A stretch of 64,000 bases of DNA from positions 1-64,000 of the forward strand of contig CAIQIQ010000121.1 of assembly GCA_903871935.1 (NCBI GenBank), given 5' to 3'. A program made the translations under genes and the position numbers. This DNA comes from an uncultured Phycisphaerales bacterium. Its GTDB lineage: Bacteria > Planctomycetota > Phycisphaerae > Tepidisphaerales > Tepidisphaeraceae. The number at the start of each line of letters is the position of its first letter. The stretch's first letter is position 1. Under the pieces are notes generated by a model, which ran no database searches, was not told where the DNA came from, and saw only the letters and a program-made list of their open reading frames with translations. Below, piece after piece: positions 9,630-17,579 of the stretch.

Positions 9630-9872
9630 GGGAACGCTCCTTTGCGGCCGGCGAGGATGGTCGGCCTAGTGGGTTGGATGCGCGAGGGGGAGATAGGTTC
9701 CGGCCCGCCGCGCGGAAATGACTCCCGGCGCGGCCGGGACTTCGCTGCGCTCAGCATCGAGCGGGAGCGGCTGTGGATAAGTAGCAGGTGCGCAGGTTCT
9801 GGAGCGGGGATACCACCTATACTGTAAGTGCTGCGGAGACAAGCGGTTAGGTGAATATTGGGGGAGGCTCGC

Positions 9873-9995
9873 ATGGACGATGTAGCACTACTGACGGGCT
9901 ATGTGGATCGGCAGCGGGAGACCAAGCGTCGGCGGATGTTGCAGGTTGTGCGGGAGAAAGAGGCGGCGAGTGGAGATGGGGATTTGAGGACTTAG
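9873..9995 (+). CDS. small basic protein, 40 aa, unknown
   Basis: Short ORF starting MDDVALLTGYVDRQRETKRR. GGGGAGG lies about 5 nt before the ATG, and a possible -10 box TATACT (9818-9823) is upstream. The middle is highly charged and helical-looking. No family is recognised. It may be a real small protein or a chance ORF; the ribosome site is the main support. Confidence 0.4.
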   Translation: MDDVALLTGYVDRQRETKRRRMLQVVREKEAASGDGDLRT

Positions 9996-10241
9996 TTATT
10001 GATTATTGATCAATCCGTAACGAAGATGCTCAGGGATTCGTGGCTGCAGAGGGGCCCTCAAGCAGAGGCACAAGGCAATGGAATAACAGCCACTGTCATC
10101 CATGTCCCGGCAACTGTGTTGTGACAAGCCGTCAGGTGACTGATGATTGACGTTGCGTGTCGCCGCGGCATCCATCCTGTGGTGCGAGAGTGAATGCAGG
10201 TCGGCAATGTTTGCGCAGTTGGGACATGGGAAAGGAGCGCA

Positions 10242-11306
10242 ATGGCAGGTTTGCTGGAGATGTACAGCCGGTGGTTCGGTGGGGCGAAAGCCGATCCCGA
10301 GGCGATGCACACGCCGGTGTATCCGATTGTCCATGCTGCCGAGGTCACTGTCGAAGTGCATTCGGCGAATGGTGTGCAATGGGATGAGCCGCTGCTTTCT
10401 GATGCGCTTGAGGACTTCGGGCGGTACCTGTCCGGCGAGGTAAAGGTCATCTCGGGGCCAGCGCTTACGCTGGAGGCCGACGCAGATGGCAGTGTCACTT
10501 GGGAGCAGGTGAAGGGCCTCGTTGGCGGGCTGCCTTTGCGCGGGCCATTCGGTATCACAATGGTGAGTGTGCCTCGAATCCGGGATCGTGAGGTCGGCAC
10601 GGATTGCTGCATCTGGCGGCCGGATGGCGGGCACTGTGTTGTGATGCACGCGGCCTGGGCGTCTACTTGCATTCGCCAGACGGGCTTCTGGCGAGGTTAT
10701 GCTGCGCGCTGGATCATACTCCACGAGTTGTGTCACACGCTGCATCTGCCCGCGCGGCGGGAGCACCGTGCCGCCTTGGATCACTGCACACATGCATGCT
10801 GTGTTCTGTTTGGCGGGGGAAAAGGGCGTGTCTTAGCGCATGTCCTGATGCGCGGATTGCGCCGGCCGGGATTGTGTCAGGACTGCCAGGAGGAACTGCG
10901 ACAGTGCCGAGTTGAGGGCCATCGGATGGATGATGGGCCCGAGGCTGTTATCGCGTGGTATACGCGCAGGATCGAACTCAATCCGGAGCATGCGCGGGCT
11001 TACGCCTATCGGGGCGAGGAGCACTGGCGTCGGGGTCAGCTTCAGGAAGCGATCGCGGACTTGAGCCGGGCGATCGAACTCGATGACAAGACCGCTGCCT
11101 GGTACAGTTTCCGCGGAATGCTCTACATGCGGAGCAAGCAGCGGGCGGCCGCCATCGAAGACCTGCGCCGCTGCCTTGTGCTGCGACCGGACAATGAGAT
11201 AGCGAAGTTGAACCTCGACGAGCTGCTCGCGAGCTCACCGGCGGATGGAACGGAGGACAGTAGCGATGCGACTACTTCTGCCGTAGGAGACGGAGGACGT
11301 GAATAG
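10242..11306 (+). CDS. archaemetzincin-like zinc protease fused to TPR repeats
   Basis: A cytosolic protein of 354 aa. The zincin signature HELCH is at residues 161-165. The archaemetzincin-type cysteine pattern follows: HC at 181-182, four residues, C187-V-L189, and later CQDCQEEL (212-219), which fits CxxCxxxL. In the usual motif only five residues separate the second and third His; here there are 15, an insertion. Residues about 225-340 form TPR-like repeats (AVIAWYTRRIELNPEHARAY, AIADLSRAIELD, AIEDLRRCLVLRPDN). AAAGGAG precedes the ATG at 10242 by 4 nt, favouring it over 10194. Substrate unknown. The region 9996-10241 before it holds only an AT-rich ATTGAT-like spacer. Confidence 0.7.
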   Translation: MAGLLEMYSRWFGGAKADPEAMHTPVYPIVHAAEVTVEVHSANGVQWDEPLLSDALEDFGRYLSGEVKVISGPALTLEADADGSVTWEQVKGLVGGLPLRGPFGITMVSVPRIRDREVGTDCCIWRPDGGHCVVMHAAWASTCIRQTGFWRGYAARWIILHELCHTLHLPARREHRAALDHCTHACCVLFGGGKGRVLAHVLMRGLRRPGLCQDCQEELRQCRVEGHRMDDGPEAVIAWYTRRIELNPEHARAYAYRGEEHWRRGQLQEAIADLSRAIELDDKTAAWYSFRGMLYMRSKQRAAAIEDLRRCLVLRPDNEIAKLNLDELLASSPADGTEDSSDATTSAVGDGGRE

Positions 11307-11441
11307 TGCGGGGTCTCGAAGCGGTCACGTGCGGAACTGTTGAATGTTGATTGTTGATTGACATTGCGTTCAGCGATTCGGGATTGCGAAAAGAGAAAGG
11401 GCTTAAGGGCTGTCGCCTCCGGCGGGCGGCGGGATTACAAT

Positions 11442-12035
11442 ATGGCTATGATTATGGCCATCGGGCCATTCTCTCTGGAAAGGATGGTCAACGCTGTGGA
11501 GAAAGTGCGCCAACGTCTCCTCCGGGCCGCCGCCGCTCTGCGCGCTGGCAACGTTATTTATGCCGTCGCTGGCGGCAATGCCGTGGCGCTGTGGGTTTCT
11601 CGCGTTGATGAAGCCGCCGTCCGTAATACGCAGGACGTCGATATACTAATCCGCAGGGAGGATCTGCCCGCCGCGAAAGCCGCTCTGGAGTCCGCGGGTT
11701 TTGTCTATCGCCACGCCGCCGGTCTAGATGTCTTTCTCGATGGCCCCGACGCCAAGCCGCGCGAGGCGGTTCACATCGTGTTTGCCAACGAGAAGGTCAG
11801 GCCACAGGAGCCCCTTGCGAACCCCGATGTCAGCGAATCCGAAGACGCCGGCCAGTACCGCGTTATCGCCCTCGAGGCCCTGGTCCGCATCAAGCTGACG
11901 GCTTTCCGCGACAAAGACCGCACCCACCTTCGCGACCTCATCGACATCGGGCTCATCGACGCCCAGTGGCTAAGCAGACTGCCGCCCGTCCTCGCCGGCC
12001 GCTTGCGGCAGCTTCTGGACAACCCCGACGATTAG
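11442..12035 (+). CDS. nucleotidyltransferase-fold protein
   Basis: About 197 aa. YAVAGGNAVALW followed by NTQDVDILI matches the GG...DxD pattern of minimal nucleotidyltransferases (MNT/AbiEii-like group). No dedicated toxin or HEPN partner is adjacent, so a toxin-antitoxin role is not supported. The start is uncertain: ATGs at 11442, 11448, 11454 and 11484 are in frame and none has an ideal Shine-Dalgarno. The upstream gap (11307-11441) contains ATTGTTGATTGACATTGCG, similar to a string near 10141. Confidence 0.65.
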   Translation: MAMIMAIGPFSLERMVNAVEKVRQRLLRAAAALRAGNVIYAVAGGNAVALWVSRVDEAAVRNTQDVDILIRREDLPAAKAALESAGFVYRHAAGLDVFLDGPDAKPREAVHIVFANEKVRPQEPLANPDVSESEDAGQYRVIALEALVRIKLTAFRDKDRTHLRDLIDIGLIDAQWLSRLPPVLAGRLRQLLDNPDD

Positions 12036-12045
12036 GTCTTGCGAG

Positions 12046-13767
12046 CTACTTCTTCGCGAATTCAATGGCCGCCTTGATCAGGCCCATGAACATGGGGCTG
12101 GGGCGCAGGGGGCGGCTGGTCAACTCGGGGTGGGCTTGCGTACCCAGGAAGAATGGGTGCATGGTCCGCGGCAGTTCCAGGATCTGCATGATGGGGTGTT
12201 TGGGAGCTTTGCCGGAGAAGACCATGCCGTGCTTCTCCAGCGTTTCGATGTAGCGCGGATCGACCTCGTAACGATGGCGGAAGCGCAGACGCGCGGTTGC
12301 GGCGTTGGCGTATAGCTCCGCGGCAAGAGTGCCGGGCTTGATCTCCACATCCTTGCCACCGAGGCGCATGTTGCCGCCAAGGCCTTCGATCTTCTTCTGC
12401 TCGGGCAGAATGTCGATCACGGGGTTCTGGCAATTCACGTCAAACTCGGTCGAGTTGGCGCAAGTGAGTCCGCAGACATTCCTGGCAAACTCGATCACCG
12501 CCATCTGGAAGCCCAGGCACAGCCCCAGATAGGGCATCTTATTCTCACGCGCGTAGCGAATGCATTCAATCTTGCCTTCGGTGCCGCGGACGCCGAAGCC
12601 GCCCGGCACGATGATGCCATGGCACCCTTTGAGTTGTTCGGCGACGTTGGCGGCCGTGACATCACTGGTCTCGATGAAGCTGAACTCGACATGCGTGCCC
12701 AGATGGACCGAGCAGTGTTCGGCGGCCTTGATGACCGATGCATAGGCATCGCGCAATGCGGCATATTTGCCGGTAAGGGCGATGTGCACCTTGCCCTTCT
12801 GCCGGCCGATGCGGTCGGCATACCACTGCCAGCGGGACCGGGCGTGATCTTCTTTCGCCTGGTCCACGCGGTCATGCAGAGAGAGCAGCGTCAGTACTTC
12901 GCGATCGATGCCGCCTTGCCGCAGACTTTCGGGGATGCGATAGATCGAATCGACATCGTGCATCGAGATCACGCGCCGCATCGGCACGTTGGTGTACATC
13001 GAGATCTTCTGCCGTATCTTCTCGGTGACGGGGTTGGTCGCCCGGCAGGCAATGATGTCGGGCATGATGCCCATTTCCATCAAACGCTTGATGCCAAGCT
13101 GGGCGGCCTTGGATTTCTGCTCACCCAGAGCGCCCGGCTCCAGCACATAGGTCAGGGCGACGAAACATACCGATTCTTCACCTTCTTCGAAGGCCATCTG
13201 ACGGCAGGCTTCGAGGTAGAAGGAGTTCTCATAGTCGCCGACGGTTCCGCCGATTTCGACGAACACGACATCGGCCTTGGACCTCACCGCCAGCTCGCGC
13301 AGTTTCAGCTTGATCTCGCCGACCACGTGCGGGATGACCTGCACATCGCGGCCGAGGAATCCGCCTTCACGCTCTTTCTTGAGCACGGTCGAGAGGATCT
13401 GGCCGTTGGTGGTGAAGTTGGCCCCCGACAGGTCCTGGTCGAGCAGGCGCTCGTAGGTGCCCAGGTCCATGTCGCACTCCATGCCATCATCCAGAACAAA
13501 CACCTCGCCGTGGCGATAGGGGTTGAGCGTGCCGGAGTCGATATTGAGATACCCCTCCATCTTGATCGGGGCGACTTTTAACCCCTTGTCCTGCAACAAC
13601 TTGGCGAGCGATGAGGAGAAGATCCCCTTGCCCAGGCCGCTCATGACGGTGCCGACGACGATGACATAGCGCACCTTGCCGCGGGTATAGCCATCGGGCA
13701 GCGGTGTGTAGAACTCGCTCTCCTCATGCGACTGGCCGACTTTGCTCAGTAGGTCTTGTGTGCTCAT
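12046..13767 (-). CDS. pyrG: CTP synthase (divergent N-terminal domain)
   Basis: Makes CTP from UTP using glutamine, 573 aa. The synthetase domain has the P-loop GTVMSGLGKG (residues 39-48) where most homologs have GGVVSSLGKG, KMEGYLNIDSGT (69-80) where most have KLDPYLNVDPGT, then HGEVFVLDDGMECDMDLG and EIGGTVGDYENS. The amidotransferase domain is intact: PGGFGVRG, LGLCLGFQ with the Cys nucleophile, and AHPE. There is an extra N-terminal stretch of roughly 30 residues. It lies 22 nt after kdsB, a sensible pairing because KdsB consumes CTP. The start ATG has only a weak ribosome site. Confidence 0.93.
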   Translation of the reverse strand: MSTQDLLSKVGQSHEESEFYTPLPDGYTRGKVRYVIVVGTVMSGLGKGIFSSSLAKLLQDKGLKVAPIKMEGYLNIDSGTLNPYRHGEVFVLDDGMECDMDLGTYERLLDQDLSGANFTTNGQILSTVLKKEREGGFLGRDVQVIPHVVGEIKLKLRELAVRSKADVVFVEIGGTVGDYENSFYLEACRQMAFEEGEESVCFVALTYVLEPGALGEQKSKAAQLGIKRLMEMGIMPDIIACRATNPVTEKIRQKISMYTNVPMRRVISMHDVDSIYRIPESLRQGGIDREVLTLLSLHDRVDQAKEDHARSRWQWYADRIGRQKGKVHIALTGKYAALRDAYASVIKAAEHCSVHLGTHVEFSFIETSDVTAANVAEQLKGCHGIIVPGGFGVRGTEGKIECIRYARENKMPYLGLCLGFQMAVIEFARNVCGLTCANSTEFDVNCQNPVIDILPEQKKIEGLGGNMRLGGKDVEIKPGTLAAELYANAATARLRFRHRYEVDPRYIETLEKHGMVFSGKAPKHPIMQILELPRTMHPFFLGTQAHPELTSRPLRPSPMFMGLIKAAIEFAKK

Positions 13768-13780
13768 GGCTTTGTTTCTT

Positions 13781-13812
13781 GGTCAATAGTCATTGGTCAT
13801 TCGTCATTCGTT
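13781..13812. repeat. simple spacer repeat based on GTCATT
   Basis: GTCAATAGTCATTGGTCATT and the next bases contain repeated GTCATT units. The tract spans the kdsB stop codon and encodes its last residues. A related string recurs at about 55312-55345. Confidence 0.5.
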
Positions 13813-14530
13813 GTTTCCAGCGTTTGACGAAGGCGTCGTACTGCTCTTTGGTATCGATACCGTGGGTGGCGCGGTTAACCTTCAGGACGAAGATCGTTTT
13901 GCCGTGCTCCAGGGCGCGCAACTGCTCAAGTTTCTCGGCCATCTCCAGCGGCGTGGGCTTCCAGGAGGCAAACTCCAGGAGGAAGCTGCGGCGATAGGCA
14001 TAGATGCCCAGGTGCAGGAGATACGGTGGCTCAACGGACGCTTCCCGGCGATAGGGGATCGGCGAGCGAGAGAAATAGATCGCCCGGCCATCGGTGGCCA
14101 GGATCACTTTCACCAGGTTGGGGTTGGCCGGGTCAGCGCCGGGCGCGAAGGGTGTGGCGGCGGTGGCCATGTCATCGCTGTGGGATATGAGCCGCTCGAT
14201 CAGGGCATCAACGATCTCCGGCTCGATTTCCGGCTCATCGCCCTGCACGTTGACCACGATGTCATCGGAAAGGGCGCCGGCGACTTCGGCAATGCGGTCG
14301 GTGCCGCTCTGATGAGCCGGCGAAGTCATCCGCACTTCGGTGCCAAATCGCTTGAGGGCATCGGTAATCCGCACATCGTCGGTGGCGACGATGATCCGGC
14401 CAACCCGTTTGCACTGCCGCACCTGATCGACCACATGCTGAACCAGCGGTCTGCCGGTCGCTGCGGCGAGAATCTTGGCGGGGAAACGAGTTGAACCAAA
14501 GCGAGCAGGAATGACTACTGTTGCAGCCAA
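13790..14530 (-). CDS. kdsB: 3-deoxy-manno-octulosonate cytidylyltransferase
   Basis: Activates Kdo as CMP-Kdo for lipid A core assembly, 246 aa. Family marks are VIPARFGSTRFPAK at the N-terminus, ATDDVRI, HQSGTDRIAEV and NVQGDEPEI. The start is a TTG at 14530 with AAGGA about 7 nt upstream; no ATG fits the conserved N-terminus. It lies in a minus-strand series HAD - kdsB - pyrG. Confidence 0.93.
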   Translation of the reverse strand: MAATVVIPARFGSTRFPAKILAAATGRPLVQHVVDQVRQCKRVGRIIVATDDVRITDALKRFGTEVRMTSPAHQSGTDRIAEVAGALSDDIVVNVQGDEPEIEPEIVDALIERLISHSDDMATAATPFAPGADPANPNLVKVILATDGRAIYFSRSPIPYRREASVEPPYLLHLGIYAYRRSFLLEFASWKPTPLEMAEKLEQLRALEHGKTIFVLKVNRATHGIDTKEQYDAFVKRWKQRMTNDQ

Positions 14531-14638
14531 AGTCGATCCTTAAAAACGCCGGGGACAGGCCTCCGCAAATCAGTCGGAGACGCATCGAAAGGTCAACTCC
14601 AAACTGCAGAGCGAATGTACTGGGGTGCAGCAGCACTG

Positions 14639-15391
14639 TCAAACCACGGGGCAGCTGGCATCAACTTCACCGCGGATTCTGCGAACCAGTTGCGGCAGGT
14701 CGCCGATGGCGTCGATCCGGTGGTGCGCCATGGCGGTGTCTTGACGCTTGGCGGTCTTCCGCAGGATGGTGGTCATGCCTATCCGCCGGGCGCCCTTGAT
14801 GTCGGTCTTCACCAGATCCCCGACAAACAGGCAGCTCTCGGCGGGGAGTTTCAGGGCGTCCAGTGCCGCCTGGAAGATGATCCTTTTCGGCTTGCGGTAT
14901 CCCACCTCGGAGCTGTAGATGCGGATCGGGAAGAACTCCTTCAGGCCCACCATTTCCAGGTGGCGATCGAGCACACAGCCCGGCAGCAGGGTATTCGAGA
15001 CCAGCCCCAGCCGCAGCCCATCCGCCTGCAGTTGCCGCAGCGCGGGGATCACATCCGGCGCAACCGTGCTGCGTGGGATGGTTGGCTGATACCACATCCA
15101 GATCAGCTCGCGGATCGACTCATCATCGTTGGGATAGCCTTGTCTGGTGCACCAGCGGTATAGCGCCCTGAAGCTGTCGATCTCGCGTCCACGCAGCGTT
15201 GACCAGATATACTCCCACTGCACCGTGCGGATGTGAAGCGCATAGTACTTTCGGAACTCTGGCAGTTTGCAGCCTCTGTTCTTCAGGTGTTCGTAGGTGG
15301 CATGGGCGGCCGACTCAAACAGTTGCCGGCGCGGCAGTGGATCGAAATCCAGCAGCGTGTCGCCCAGATCGAATAAGACCGCCTCAATCAT
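14639..15391 (-). CDS. HAD-superfamily hydrolase
   Basis: A 250-aa phosphatase-like protein. Motif I is DLGDT (residues 8-12), motif II is SNT in LGLVSNTLLP, the motif III lysine is in YRKPKR, and motif IV is FVGDLVKTDIKGA. The long helical insert after motif I fits a C1-type cap. The ATG at 15391 starts right before motif I. It is upstream of kdsB in the same direction, but a Kdo-8-phosphate phosphatase role would be a guess because the cap type is not that of KdsC. Confidence 0.8.
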   Translation of the reverse strand: MIEAVLFDLGDTLLDFDPLPRRQLFESAAHATYEHLKNRGCKLPEFRKYYALHIRTVQWEYIWSTLRGREIDSFRALYRWCTRQGYPNDDESIRELIWMWYQPTIPRSTVAPDVIPALRQLQADGLRLGLVSNTLLPGCVLDRHLEMVGLKEFFPIRIYSSEVGYRKPKRIIFQAALDALKLPAESCLFVGDLVKTDIKGARRIGMTTILRKTAKRQDTAMAHHRIDAIGDLPQLVRRIRGEVDASCPVV

Positions 15392-15487
15392 CGTGTTCCG
15401 AACCTGCCTAAGCCGCCTGATTTGCCAAGGCAAGTCGTCCTTGTACCGGACACGACACGATACCGCAAATAAGGTCTGGTTCTGTCT

Positions 15488-15892
15488 CTACTTCTCTGAG
15501 CTCAGCTTCTCGTAACCTGCCCGGTCACCGTCTTTCACCGTGCCGACGCCCACCGAATTGGGTCCTTTGATGATCAAATAAATCGTACCATCAAATGCAT
15601 CGGGGATGAGATCCACCATGTTGATATCCATGGTGCACTGCTGATCACCGGACTTCCACGAGAGCGTGATCGTGGCCGGAGGCTTGGAGAAGAACGGGGT
15701 CTTGGTCGCATTACGGCCTTCCAGGATGTTCCCGTACCCCATGGTCTCCTTGCCCCACAGGATTGTCACTTCCTGGATATCGCCCTGCGACCGGTTCATC
15801 ACCCCCACCGTGTAGAACTTTGCGCCCTTGCAGGAAACCGCGCACAGCATCAGGGATAGCGCCGCGAGTGCCAAGAGAAGGCGATAGATCAT
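15488..15892 (-). CDS. small lipoprotein, unknown
   Basis: 134 aa. A lipoprotein signal LLLALAALSLMLCAVSCKG with lipobox AVSC is followed by a beta-rich domain with no recognised family. GGAG 7 nt before the ATG at 15892 sets the start; an open frame upstream to 15979 is ignored. Likely anchored in the outer or inner membrane facing the periplasm. Confidence 0.7.
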   Translation of the reverse strand: MIYRLLLALAALSLMLCAVSCKGAKFYTVGVMNRSQGDIQEVTILWGKETMGYGNILEGRNATKTPFFSKPPATITLSWKSGDQQCTMDINMVDLIPDAFDGTIYLIIKGPNSVGVGTVKDGDRAGYEKLSSEK

Positions 15893-16018
15893 GTTTCGTC
15901 TCCAGTTTTGTTCCGTAGAACCGGAGTGCATTGTAGCGTGCTGGAGCGGTTCAGTGCTACCAGATCGGTGTTTGGGCATGCGTCAGTCACGCCTGCCTCA
16001 CAGTAGCCTCACGCTCGA

Positions 16019-16606
16019 TCACGCAAAATCCCGCGGTTTGGCGATTGCTTGCCGCAATAGCACCATGTATCGATCGGCCGGGATGTTGGTTGCTCCAAAC
16101 CGGCACAGGTGCTCGGTGGTGGCCTGGGTATCCAGCAGCTCATAACCGCGTTCTCGCAGGCGCTCGACAAGATGGAACAGGGCGACCTTGCTCGCATCAC
16201 GGACGCTGTGGAACATGCTTTCGCCGAAGAAAGCCGCTCCCAGGCTTACCCCGTAGAGCCCGCCGGCCAGTTTGCCCTCCTGCCACGCCTCCACGCTATG
16301 GGCAAAACCCAGTTCGTGCAGGCGAGTATATGCTGCAACGATCTGGCCGTTTATCCACGAGCTGGGGCGGGCTTTCATGCATCCTTGCATCACCTCGCCA
16401 AAGGCATGATTGATCCGGATTTCGAATCGGCGCTGCCGAATCAGTTGCCCAAGGGTCCTGGGAACATGGAAACCCTCCAGTGGCAGAATGCCGCGTGGGT
16501 CGGCGGTATACCACCGGATCAGGCCATCCTCATCCGCCATGGGAAATACGCCCTGCGAGTAGGCGGTTAAGAGGATCTGAGGTTCCAGGCAGACCGATTT
16601 TTCCAT
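16019..16606 (-). CDS. aat: leucyl/phenylalanyl-tRNA--protein transferase
   Basis: Adds Leu or Phe to N-terminal Lys/Arg of proteins in the N-degron pathway, 195 aa, slightly short for the family. It contains the typical AYSQGVFPMADEDG and IRWYTADPRGILPL, SSWINGQIVAAY, HSVEAW, GGLYGVSLGAAFFGESMF, and LLDTQATTEHLCRFGA near the end. It diverges from the membrane protein gene at 16673 by only 66 nt. Confidence 0.92.
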   Translation of the reverse strand: MEKSVCLEPQILLTAYSQGVFPMADEDGLIRWYTADPRGILPLEGFHVPRTLGQLIRQRRFEIRINHAFGEVMQGCMKARPSSWINGQIVAAYTRLHELGFAHSVEAWQEGKLAGGLYGVSLGAAFFGESMFHSVRDASKVALFHLVERLRERGYELLDTQATTEHLCRFGATNIPADRYMVLLRQAIAKPRDFA

Positions 16607-16672
16607 GGCTTAACGGGCATTGTAACGCCCAAAGGCAACTTTTGGTTCTCTCCGGGGTATAGAGAGGTGGGT

Positions 16673-17566
16673 ATGAGAGTACAACGTGTATCCTGGGGAA
16701 AGTGGATCGCCTTGGCGCTTGCCGTGGGCACGATCATTGCGTGGCTGCATGTCACGATGGGACAGACTGCCGTAGTTCAGACGTATGCGCAGGTTCAGTT
16801 CATCAGAGCGCTGACGCAACAGCCGCAAAAGAGTCCCGTTACGGGCGAGGTGTTCCCTTATATCAAGTCGGTGACGGTGTATCCCGCCGTTGAGCTGGTG
16901 CAGCCGTATGCCAAGGCCGCCAGCCGCAAGGCCCCGGTCACCTATCAGTTGCTCACCGCGGCATCGACGAAGGGCGCCTGGCAGTATGTGCCCAAGAGTA
17001 CTCTGGTGGATGATCCGATCGACCTCGGTGGCAAAGGCCCGCAGCCGCTGACTACCTATCTGGCGGGCGTGGCGAAAGACCGGCCGTGGGTTTCCTACCG
17101 CTATGCATTCTGGGATGAGCCGCGATGGACCTACACCATCTGGGTCGGCGGCAGCCTGCTGTTGATCGGAATCGTCTGGCCACTTGTGCTGCGACGGCTG
17201 GCGGCGGCAGGCTATGCCGGCCAGGAAGACGACGAGCGGCCCTCGCTCTGGCAGCGCCTCTTTGGTCGCAAGGCGACGGCCTCCTACGATGCCGACAATG
17301 GAGTTGCTTCTCTTGCCAAGCCTTCGTCGATGGCGCTGAGTGAGGATGACCTGAAGCGGATCGCCGCCATGGAAGCGGGCCTGGGCGACTTCAAGGTCGA
17401 CCGCGGGCCCGGTGGCGAAGTTGCCGATGAGGCCGAACCGGAGATCAAGAAGCTCGTGGCCGGTCCCTTGGATAGCGCAAATGCGCCGGTGAAACAGGAA
17501 GTGCCCAAGGAATATGCCGGCGAGTACTATCCCACCGCCACGCACGTGAAGAAGAAAGAAACGTGA
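16673..17566 (+). CDS. membrane protein, unknown
   Basis: 297 aa. One transmembrane helix sits near residues 10-26, an extracytoplasmic segment follows, and a second helix (WVGGSLLLIGIVWPLVL) lies near residue 160; the C-terminal 120 residues are then cytosolic and charged. GAGAGG 5 nt before the ATG at 16673 selects it over the GTG two codons upstream. No family recognised. The convergent gene ends 14 nt downstream. Confidence 0.65.
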   Translation: MRVQRVSWGKWIALALAVGTIIAWLHVTMGQTAVVQTYAQVQFIRALTQQPQKSPVTGEVFPYIKSVTVYPAVELVQPYAKAASRKAPVTYQLLTAASTKGAWQYVPKSTLVDDPIDLGGKGPQPLTTYLAGVAKDRPWVSYRYAFWDEPRWTYTIWVGGSLLLIGIVWPLVLRRLAAAGYAGQEDDERPSLWQRLFGRKATASYDADNGVASLAKPSSMALSEDDLKRIAAMEAGLGDFKVDRGPGGEVADEAEPEIKKLVAGPLDSANAPVKQEVPKEYAGEYYPTATHVKKKET

Positions 17567-17579
17567 TGGTTCAGGGGCT

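Noticed and set aside
11442-12035. Toxin-antitoxin or abortive-infection nucleotidyltransferase system
   Set aside because: There is no AbiEi-type or HEPN partner gene on either side.
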